A program made the position numbers and the translations under genes. Under the pieces are notes generated by a model. The model saw only the letters and a list, made by a program, of their open reading frames with translations. It had not been told where the DNA came from and ran no database searches. DNA of 8,157 bases. It comes from an uncultured Acidobacteriota bacterium. Lineage in GTDB: Bacteria; Acidobacteriota; Vicinamibacteria; Vicinamibacterales; UBA8438. Shown here one piece after another: positions 1-6,318 of the stretch (positions are counted from its first letter, which is position 1; each line of letters starts with the position of its first letter). The DNA is taken from positions 1 to 8,157 of the forward strand of contig CALBET010000773.1 in assembly GCA_937888665.1 (NCBI GenBank). The letters are read 5' to 3'.

Positions 1-1
1 A

Positions 2-1090
2 CTCGTCGTCTGCAGAGGGTTGCGCCTCCCGGTCAAATACTTGGACTGGCGGGACAGGTCCGAGGCACGGGCCGCTGAGAACTTCGACCAGCTTGCACAG
101 GAACGCCGCGCCAGGCGTCCCGATCTGACCCGGCCGCCTTTGATGGACGTGGTGGTGGTCCGCATCCACGCGGATCAGTGCCGGCTGGTGTGGACCTATC
201 CGCAGCTGCTCCTCGACGGCTTCAGTGTGTCCGCGGTACTCCGTGAAGTGCTGCAAGACGTCGCGGGCTGGGCCGCACCAGACGCACGTCCCCCTCTCAA
301 GCGATACATCGAACATCAGCTGACCCGAGATCGCCAACCGGCCCGCGCGTTCTGGCAGCAGGCCCTGGCCGGCGCGCGACCGGCCGAACTGGACCTTCCG
401 ACCCCGCACGACGGATCGCACCAGCAGCAGGCGGAGGAGCGACTCAGCTCCGATGAGGAGATGGGTCAGTTGCGTCGCGGCACCGCACAGTTCGGCTGTA
501 CGCTCGGAACGCTCGTGCACGCGGCTTGGGGGCTGCTGGTGAGATCGTACACCGGCCGCGACGACGTGGTGTTCGGCACCGTGGCTTCGGACCGTCCCAC
601 CGATGTCGCTGGCTCCGACATGATGGTGGGCCACTTGCTCAATGTCGTTCCGGTCCGGCTCCGGACGACGGGGTCGCTCTCGATCCGGGCCTGGGTCGGC
701 GACCTCCACCGGTATCTGGGGCTGGCTCGGCAACACGGCCATCTCGCGCTCGGGGAGATACAGGCGGCTGGGGGCTGGCCCCGTGGCACGCGCCTCTTCG
801 AATCGCTCGTCAGCTACGAGAACTACACCGGAGGGATCTGGAAGTCGTCGGCGGAGTCCGAGGGCGTGGCCGTCTCCGACGTCCGTTTCCACGAGGACAC
901 CGGGCTTCCGCTGATGCTGCTCGCGGTGCCGCTGCCCGCCCTGGTCCTGCGGATTTGCTACCTGCCTTCGCGCATCGACACCGCGGTCGTGACACGCATG
1001 CTCGCGCAGCTCGGGTACCTTCTCCAGGCGATCGTTCAAGACCCGGAGCGGTCGATCTCAGATCTCGGTCTGCTCCCACCGACCCAGTTG
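2..1090 (+). other. Condensation (C) domain, N-terminally cut, active-site His-His lost
   Basis: The fold markers of a C domain are clear. They include FGTVASDRPTDV near residues 190-201, VGHLLNVVPVRL (the C5 region) near 208-219, and LFESLVSYENY, matching the usual LFxTLxVFENY. At the catalytic motif, however, the sequence is WTYPQLLLDGFS, with Pro61 and Gln62 (codons ccg and cag at 200-205) where HHxxxDG has two His. The Asp-Gly pair (66-67) is intact. The second His is the residue normally required for peptide-bond formation, so this domain is probably inactive in condensation or does another job. About 65 residues are missing at the window edge. The rest of the domain is well conserved, which argues against general decay. 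Confidence 0.9.
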
Positions 1091-4000
1091 AGCCGCGTGT
1101 GGCCGCTCACCAGCCCGGGACCGGAACCGCGAGCAGACCCGCCGACCTTCCTGTCGCGGCTGTCATCGTTCATCGCACAGACGCCCGACGCCACCGCCGT
1201 CATCGGGGCCACCCGACACAGCGCTGCGAGCGAATCACTGACCTACCGCGTGCTCGGCGCGCGTGCCCACGCGGTCGCCGGTCGACTGGTAGCGTCTGGT
1301 CACCAGCAGGGAGATCGGGTTGGCCTGCTTTTTCAACGCGGCCCTGACTTGGTGGCGGCCCTCGTTGGCGCGCTCGAAGCTGGCGCGGTGTGTGTTCCGC
1401 TCGCCGTAGACACTCCACATCCGCGCGCCACACAGATTCTGAAAGACGTGGGGGCCCAGGCGGTCCTGACGCATCGCGGACTCGGTCGCGGGCTCGCGGA
1501 AACCGGGCTGGCGGTGCACGACATCGACGAGCCCTCGAACGAGCCAGCGTTCCGCACTCGCACGGTCAGTCTCGAGGATGCCGCGTACGTCCTTTACACC
1601 TCCGGCTCCACCGGGCGCCCGAACGGCGTCTGCTGCATGCATCGGGGACTGGCCGCGGTACTTGATGCGGGGGCCAGGACGCTCGGACTCGATCACGAAC
1701 ATCGAACGCTGGCGGTGTGCACCGTGAGCTTCGACATCGGCTTGTTCGAGCTGCTGCTGCCTTTGTGGACCGGCGGGACCCTGGTGGTGGCCTCCGATAC
1801 GGATCGGCGGGATGGCGTGTGGCTGGGCTCCGCGTTGGATCGGTATACCATCGACTTCGTCCAGGCGACGCCGTCCACCTTGCGTCTGCTCGTTGCAGCA
1901 GACTGGCAAGGCCGGTCGGGTCTCCGCGTGCTGAGCGCGGGCGAGGTCCTGACGCGGGAGCTGTCGGACCGCCTCCACGCGCGCGGATGCCAGGTGTGGA
2001 ACGGGTACGGACCGACCGAGGCGACGATTTACGCGAGCATCTCCCCGGTCGCGCCGGGTGAGACCCCGACCATCGGACGGCCGATCGAGCGCGCCTATGG
2101 CCTGGTCCTGGATGTACATCGTCGACCGGTACCCATCGGGGCGGTCGGCGAATACCACGTAGGCGGCGCGATCGTGTCAGCGGGTTATCTGGGGCGGGCG
2201 GCTCTGACAGCAGGCCGCTTCAACCCGTCTCCGGTCCCCTTCGACCCGGGTGAGCGTATCTACGCCACTGGGGACAGGGTGCGGGTCCGGGAGGACGGCC
2301 GCCTCGACTTTCTCGGCCGCCGAGACCAACAGATCAAGGTCCGCGGTCATCGCATCGAGTTGACGGAGATCGAGGCCGCCCTGCTGGCCCACCCCGGCGT
2401 CGAATGCGCGGCGGTGGCTGCCCGCCACGGCGATGACGGGCAACTGACGCTGCACGCGTGGGTCGTCCCCGCGGAGGCAGCGCTCCCTGCAAGAATATCG
2501 GCCAGGATGGCCGAGGAAGACCTGGACGCGTCGCCGGCGACGCTGGCCGACGGGGCCGAGATCTGGTGGCCGAATGACGACGAGCGAAGCCCGCTCGAAG
2601 AGGCCGACCAAATGGAGCGGGACCTCGGCGCGGCCGAGCCACAGTGCGCGACGATCGAGGCCGGTCGCGTCGCCGGCCTACTGGGCGTGGTCAGCGGGGG
2701 GCGCGACACCGCGCATTTCAGCCTGTCGATGTCTGCGGCGCAGCAGGGCGCCGCGCAACACAACGCCCGAATTCACGGGCTGCGCGGGGCGCAGTTGGAC
2801 CTCGCCGCCATCGGACTCGCTCGACTCGCGGATCAACCCGAGATCGCCGGGGCCGGCCCCCTCGACCTGCTATCCATCAACATCCCCGGTCAGACGCTGG
2901 CGGTGCTCGAAGGCCTCGGTGTACACCGGCTGTCCACCGTACGGCGCGCGCGCCTCTACATGAACCCAGCCTTCGATGCCGAACCGGCGATCCTCGCCAG
3001 TCTTCGGGCCGCCGGTCTGCAACCCAGCCCCACGCACGCGAGCGGCCCCCACGCGGGCTGGCGGGTTTTCAGACGCGCCGGCGCGCCCGCGCGACACCGC
3101 AAGTTCCATACGGTTCTCTGGCGGGGACGCGCTGCCCTCGAGACCGGGCTCATCGAGCTGCTCGCCGGTCAGTTGACCGAGGCCTCGCGCCCCTCGCGCA
3201 TCACCACCGTTGACGCGCTCCCTATGACCCAGAGCGGTAAGATCGACCGGCGCGCGCTTGAGCGGCTAGTGATACGCCCGGCCCCTGGAGTGGCCGCGGC
3301 AGGCATCGACGCCGGCGCCATACAACAGCTGGCGCTGATGATGCAGGCGATCCTCAAGACCGGCGTCATCGGCCCCCATGACAGTTTCTTTCAGCTCGGT
3401 GGAGACTCGATTCAAGCCATTCTGCTGAGCGGGAAGGCGCGAGACGCCGGCCTCGTCCTGAGCCCACAGCAGATCTTCGAACACCCCACACCGGCGGAGC
3501 TCGCTGCGGTCGCGACGGCGCCTGCCGGAGAGGTACCGACCGGACCGGTGCAGGGACCGACGGCGATGTCGCCCATGCAAACGTGGTTCTTCGAACAGGG
3601 TTTTGCGCAGCCGAACCACTGGAATCAGGGCATACGTCTGCGCTTCCACGCACCGGCCCTCGTGGACAAGGTCGAAGCCGCCCTGCAACGACTCGTTGAC
3701 CACCATGACCTGCTCAGAGCCCGCTTCGCGCGGTCGAAGACACACTGGCGCCAGTGCATCGAAGCACCGGGTGTCAAGGCGGAGCTTTGCGTTGTCGACC
3801 TTGGCGGCGTGATGTTCGACGAGCAGATCGAGGGCCTACTGGACGAGCTACATTCGGGTCTGGACCTCGGCCGGGGACCGGTGTTTCGCGGGCTGTTGTT
3901 GCGAGGCGGCGCCCGACACCGAGATGAGCTGGTCCTCGCGGCCCACCACCTCGTCGTGGATGCCGTGTCCTGGCGAATCTTGGTCGAGGATCTCATGCGC

Positions 4001-6316
4001 GCGCTCGAGGACGAGGCCGAGTCAGGGCTGCGGCGCACATCGGCGTTTGGCGCCTGGACGGCCGCACTGAGCGAGTTGGCGTCTGCCGATCCCGAGGTTC
4101 TGGGCCAACGCCACTGGCTCGAGGTCGGGGAGCGCATCCGGGACCTCGACGACCCGCCTCTCAAGCCGGCCGTCGTCGCCCAGGCGGCGCATCGGCGCCA
4201 CCGCATGGAGTGGTCAGTTCCGGAGGAGCGCGCGTTGAGAGCCCGGGCCGCCGAGTTCGGCTCAACCCCGCAGGCCTTACTCGTCAGCGCTTTCGCGGCG
4301 GCATGGGCCGAGGCGACATCGAGTGAAACCGCCTACCTCGCCGTGGAGATGAACGGCCGAAGCCATACCGGTGCGGCCGTCGATACGAGCCGTACCGTGG
4401 GGTGGTTCAGCAGCGTGTTCCCGCTCGTTGTCTCCGTGCCCACGGACGAACCTCCGGAGCGGTTGATACGCCGCGTCACCGGAGCCTTGGAACGCGTGCC
4501 CGTCGCGGGCCACGGATTCGAGCTCCTCAGGCAGCACGGCACGAAGGAGCTCCGCGCGACGCTCAACGCCCTGCCCCGCCCCCAGGTGAGCCTGAATGAC
4601 TTGGGGCGACTGGAGGAGAGTACTAGCGGAGGCGGAATGACCTGGGCCGACGATCCGGTTGGTCCGGTGCGAGCGCCCGGTCAGCACCGGCCCTTTGCGG
4701 TAGACGCAGAACTCAGCCGGCGCGGAGACCGTCTTCGCCTCGACCTGCACGGCACCTCCGACGATGGCCAACTCCCGTTGTTCGAGCGCCTCAGCGAAGC
4801 GTTCGGCCGCGCGTTTCGGACGATCGTGGGCACGCCGGCACCGATCCGGCTGCGGTTTCCCCTGGTGGTAGCGGTGCCGGACGAGCAACTCGAGCGCTTC
4901 GCCGCGGATGGTTCTATCGAGGACGTCTATCCCCTCACGCCGGCCCAACTCGGTATTCTCTTTCATGCCATGGATGGCCCGACCGCGGCAGCGTTCGTCA
5001 ACGAGTTTCGGTGGACGATGCGCGCCCTCGACCTCGACCTGTTTCAGGCCGCGTGGCAGGAACTGGTCGATCGCCACGCCATGCTCCGCACATCGATTCA
5101 CGTTGAGGAACTGGATAACCCAGTTCAAGTCGTCCACCGACAGGCCGCACTGCCGTGGCGGTACCACGACTTCCGGAGAGCACCGGATCCGAACTGGTCG
5201 CTGAACGCACTGAGCCGCGACAATATTCGTGACGGATTCGACCTCACCCAGGCCCCGCTGCTCCGTGTCGACGTCGCGCGCCTGTCCGACGATCGATACC
5301 GGATCCTGGTCGCGACGCATCACATCGTGCTCGACGGGTGGAGTGTGGAGCGCATGATGGAAGAGGTCTTCCGGCGGTACGGCGAGCACCGATCGGGCGG
5401 CGCCTTGCCGGCGGCGTCGGCGCCTCCTCCGTTTCGTCAGTATATGGAGTGGATGCGGCAGCGCGAGCGGGCGCCCGCCGAAGTCGCCTGGCGGACCGCC
5501 TTGACCGGTCTGGCCGGGCGGCGGCCCAACGCTTCGCCGGCACCGAACCCTGAACTCACACCCCTCGACCCCACCAGCACGCCGCTCGCGTACACGATCG
5601 TGGATGCATGGACGAGTGACGCCATGCGGGCCCTGGCCAGGCGACATGGTCTGACCCTCAACACGATCATGCTGGGGGTCTGGTCCTTGGTCATGCACCA
5701 GCGGCAAGAGCGACGCGATGTGGTGGTGGCCTCTACGGTCTCCGGCCGCCCCCCTGACGTGCCGGGTGTCGAGCAGATGCTCGGCATGTTCATCAACACG
5801 ATCATCGTTCGATCCTGGGTTGACCCCGAAGCGCCGATCATCCCGTGGCTCAGAGCGCTGCAACAACGACGAACTGCTCTGAGCGCCTACGATTACTGCT
5901 CGCTGGTCGAGCTGCACAAATGGAGCGGGCTCAACGCGGGCGATGCGTTGGCTGACACCCTGGTGCTCTTCCAGAACCTGCCCCGCGCCGAACGACCAGC
6001 GGACGCCGCGTTCGGTATTGAGGATGAGGACGCCTTCGTGCGAAACGGCTTTCCGCTGACTCTGCGCATTCTCCCCGCGGCCGAGATTCGGTGCGAAGTG
6101 CTTTTTGATCCATCACAGTTCAACCAGGGCCAGGCCCAGGGGTTGACCGACCAGGTCGGTCGCCTGTGTGGGGTGCTGGTCCACCATCCGCAACGGGCCC
6201 TGGGCGACGTTGTCCGAAACCTGATCGAAGCGGACCTCGCCGAGGGCGAGCGGATTCGAGCGAAGGACGCCGCCGACGCACGGCGTCGCCTCGGCGAGGC
6301 CTTGCGGAAGCATTGA
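2..6316 (+). CDS. Nonribosomal peptide synthetase, 5'-partial: C*-A(methyltransferase-like insertion)-T-E-C
   Basis: This multidomain NRPS subunit adds one amino acid to a peptide on a phosphopantetheine carrier, probably epimerises it, and passes it on. The frame is open to the left edge. A TTG at 20 could be read as a start, but only about 67 residues would then precede the DG of the C active site, where a full C domain has about 130, so the true start lies upstream. Counting from the TTG as residue 1, the order is: C, 1-357; A, 375-1081, with a foreign segment at about 825-1030; T, 1098-1167 (Ser1130); E, 1179-1613; C, 1633-2064; and a charged tail to 2098. The gene ends in TGA at 6314-6316, overlapping the next NRPS gene, so the two are surely co-transcribed. 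Oddities are the lost His-His in the first C domain, the eroded methyltransferase-like insertion, atypical E motifs, and a C domain at the C-terminus. NRPS identity is certain. The product is not recognised. Confidence 0.97.
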   Translation, partial: LVVCRGLRLPVKYLDWRDRSEARAAENFDQLAQERRARRPDLTRPPLMDVVVVRIHADQCRLVWTYPQLLLDGFSVSAVLREVLQDVAGWAAPDARPPLKRYIEHQLTRDRQPARAFWQQALAGARPAELDLPTPHDGSHQQQAEERLSSDEEMGQLRRGTAQFGCTLGTLVHAAWGLLVRSYTGRDDVVFGTVASDRPTDVAGSDMMVGHLLNVVPVRLRTTGSLSIRAWVGDLHRYLGLARQHGHLALGEIQAAGGWPRGTRLFESLVSYENYTGGIWKSSAESEGVAVSDVRFHEDTGLPLMLLAVPLPALVLRICYLPSRIDTAVVTRMLAQLGYLLQAIVQDPERSISDLGLLPPTQLSRVWPLTSPGPEPRADPPTFLSRLSSFIAQTPDATAVIGATRHSAASESLTYRVLGARAHAVAGRLVASGHQQGDRVGLLFQRGPDLVAALVGALEAGAVCVPLAVDTPHPRATQILKDVGAQAVLTHRGLGRGLAETGLAVHDIDEPSNEPAFRTRTVSLEDAAYVLYTSGSTGRPNGVCCMHRGLAAVLDAGARTLGLDHEHRTLAVCTVSFDIGLFELLLPLWTGGTLVVASDTDRRDGVWLGSALDRYTIDFVQATPSTLRLLVAADWQGRSGLRVLSAGEVLTRELSDRLHARGCQVWNGYGPTEATIYASISPVAPGETPTIGRPIERAYGLVLDVHRRPVPIGAVGEYHVGGAIVSAGYLGRAALTAGRFNPSPVPFDPGERIYATGDRVRVREDGRLDFLGRRDQQIKVRGHRIELTEIEAALLAHPGVECAAVAARHGDDGQLTLHAWVVPAEAALPARISARMAEEDLDASPATLADGAEIWWPNDDERSPLEEADQMERDLGAAEPQCATIEAGRVAGLLGVVSGGRDTAHFSLSMSAAQQGAAQHNARIHGLRGAQLDLAAIGLARLADQPEIAGAGPLDLLSINIPGQTLAVLEGLGVHRLSTVRRARLYMNPAFDAEPAILASLRAAGLQPSPTHASGPHAGWRVFRRAGAPARHRKFHTVLWRGRAALETGLIELLAGQLTEASRPSRITTVDALPMTQSGKIDRRALERLVIRPAPGVAAAGIDAGAIQQLALMMQAILKTGVIGPHDSFFQLGGDSIQAILLSGKARDAGLVLSPQQIFEHPTPAELAAVATAPAGEVPTGPVQGPTAMSPMQTWFFEQGFAQPNHWNQGIRLRFHAPALVDKVEAALQRLVDHHDLLRARFARSKTHWRQCIEAPGVKAELCVVDLGGVMFDEQIEGLLDELHSGLDLGRGPVFRGLLLRGGARHRDELVLAAHHLVVDAVSWRILVEDLMRALEDEAESGLRRTSAFGAWTAALSELASADPEVLGQRHWLEVGERIRDLDDPPLKPAVVAQAAHRRHRMEWSVPEERALRARAAEFGSTPQALLVSAFAAAWAEATSSETAYLAVEMNGRSHTGAAVDTSRTVGWFSSVFPLVVSVPTDEPPERLIRRVTGALERVPVAGHGFELLRQHGTKELRATLNALPRPQVSLNDLGRLEESTSGGGMTWADDPVGPVRAPGQHRPFAVDAELSRRGDRLRLDLHGTSDDGQLPLFERLSEAFGRAFRTIVGTPAPIRLRFPLVVAVPDEQLERFAADGSIEDVYPLTPAQLGILFHAMDGPTAAAFVNEFRWTMRALDLDLFQAAWQELVDRHAMLRTSIHVEELDNPVQVVHRQAALPWRYHDFRRAPDPNWSLNALSRDNIRDGFDLTQAPLLRVDVARLSDDRYRILVATHHIVLDGWSVERMMEEVFRRYGEHRSGGALPAASAPPPFRQYMEWMRQRERAPAEVAWRTALTGLAGRRPNASPAPNPELTPLDPTSTPLAYTIVDAWTSDAMRALARRHGLTLNTIMLGVWSLVMHQRQERRDVVVASTVSGRPPDVPGVEQMLGMFINTIIVRSWVDPEAPIIPWLRALQQRRTALSAYDYCSLVELHKWSGLNAGDALADTLVLFQNLPRAERPADAAFGIEDEDAFVRNGFPLTLRILPAAEIRCEVLFDPSQFNQGQAQGLTDQVGRLCGVLVHHPQRALGDVVRNLIEADLAEGERIRAKDAADARRRLGEALRKH
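1142..3262 (+). other. Adenylation (A) domain, interrupted between A8 and A10
   Basis: This domain activates an amino acid as its adenylate and loads it on the downstream carrier. Core motifs in order are: A3 TSGSTGRPNGV (527-537), A4 FDIGLFE (from 571), A5 NGYGPTEATIY (661-671), A6 HVGGAIVSAGYLGR, A7 YATGDR (748-753), A8 GRRDQQIKVRGHRIEL (766-781) and A10 LPMTQSGKIDR with Lys1074. The catalytic Lys and the A8 hinge Asp769 are present, so activity is plausible. Aligning to the GrsA pocket by eye gives D572, I573, F576, A616, L638, A640, G662, I670, Y671, K1074. The leading Asp indicates an alpha-amino acid and the pocket is mostly hydrophobic. I recognise no exact match to a known code. A9 (usually LPxYMxP) is barely recognisable, next to the inserted segment. 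Confidence 0.93.
2492..3106 (+). other. FkbM-type methyltransferase-like insertion in the A domain, probably degenerate
   Basis: About 205 residues (roughly 825-1029) sit between A8 and A10, the site where methyltransferase domains often interrupt NRPS A domains. The segment DLLSINIPGQTLAVLEGLG (949-967) resembles the FkbM-family signature DLLKIDVEGxExxVLxGL. It is followed by a strand and helix pattern (LYMNP, then ILASLRAAGLQ) like the end of that fold. LADGAEIWWPNDDE (842-855) resembles the entry to such domains. The SAM-binding motif of the form VFDVGANxG is absent, the signature Lys, Asp, Val and Glu are changed to Ser, Asn, Ile and Pro, and the segment is shorter than I would expect for a full domain. 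I infer a vestigial, non-catalytic methyltransferase. The family call rests on recognition by eye and is moderate. The frame is intact, so it is translated. Confidence 0.55.
3311..3520 (+). other. Thiolation (T/PCP) carrier domain
   Basis: A typical carrier of about 70 residues with the motif FFQLGGDSIQAI. Ser1130 (tcg at 3407-3409) is the expected site of phosphopantetheine attachment by a 4'-phosphopantetheinyl transferase. The Asp before the Ser (GGDS rather than GGHS) is the form usually found in carriers that feed an epimerization domain, which agrees with the E domain directly downstream. No abnormal residue was seen. Confidence 0.95.
3554..4858 (+). other. Epimerization (E) domain with atypical catalytic motifs
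   Basis: E domains convert the carrier-bound L-residue to D. The order of motifs identifies it: AMSPMQTWFFEQ at the start, HHLVVDAVSWRIL (His1309, His1310, Asp1314), RTVGWFSSVFPL (1458-1469), PVAGHGFELL, and PQVSLNDLG (1521-1529). The His pair is intact. Two positions differ from the usual form. The EGHGR motif reads EMNGR (Glu1443 kept, Gly-His replaced by Met-Asn), and the FNYLG motif reads LNDLG (Asn1526 kept, Tyr replaced by Asp1527). In tyrocidine synthetase the corresponding Glu and Tyr are implicated in proton transfer. Assignment as an E domain is firm; whether it still epimerises is open. Confidence 0.93.
4916..6211 (+). other. Condensation (C) domain, C-terminal, active site intact
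   Basis: The domain opens with the usual VYPLTPAQLGILFH and has a complete active site, ATHHIVLDGWS (His1767, His1768, Asp1772, Gly1773). VASTVSGRPPDVPG and MLGMFINTIIVR (the C5 region) follow. It lies directly after an E domain, so by position it is expected to take a D-residue donor (DCL type), though I cannot confirm the subtype by eye. It has no A domain of its own in this polypeptide. The acceptor must come from another subunit, most simply the one encoded next. Confidence 0.94.
6212..6313 (+). other. Charged C-terminal tail of the first NRPS, possible docking helix
   Basis: About 34 residues follow the last C domain. They are rich in Arg, Lys, Glu, Asp and Ala with a helical look, and include AEGERIRAKDAADARRRL and a basic end. 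Similar basic tails follow C-terminal C domains in other NRPS subunits as far as I recall. A role in holding this subunit to the next is inferred from position only. Confidence 0.4.
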
Positions 6317-6318
6317 TG
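6306..6318 (+). promoter_or_regulatory. Overlapping stop-start TGATG with possible ribosome binding site
   Basis: The stop codon TGA (6314-6316) of the first gene shares its last base with ATG (6316-6318) of the second. GGAAG at 6306-6310 lies five bases before the ATG and could serve as a weak Shine-Dalgarno site. This layout is typical of translational coupling and fits equal production of two subunits of one assembly line. Confidence 0.65.

Noticed and set aside
20..22. TTG as the true start of the first gene.
   Set aside because: The frame stays open to the window edge and the C domain would lack about 65 N-terminal residues. The gene almost surely begins upstream.
1235..2158. A 307-codon - strand frame opposite the A domain.
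   Set aside because: It is antisense to A3 through A6 motifs, its composition is unlike a structured protein, and no family was recognised.
2492..3106. The A domain insertion as an active N-methyltransferase of the usual NRPS type.
   Set aside because: No GxGxG SAM-binding loop (such as LExGCGTG) is visible, and the recognisable stretch resembles FkbM-type enzymes instead.
4277..5917. A 546-codon open frame on the - strand opposite the E and C domains.
   Set aside because: It lies wholly antisense to well-conserved NRPS motifs, has no recognisable domain, and is the kind of shadow frame that high GC content produces.
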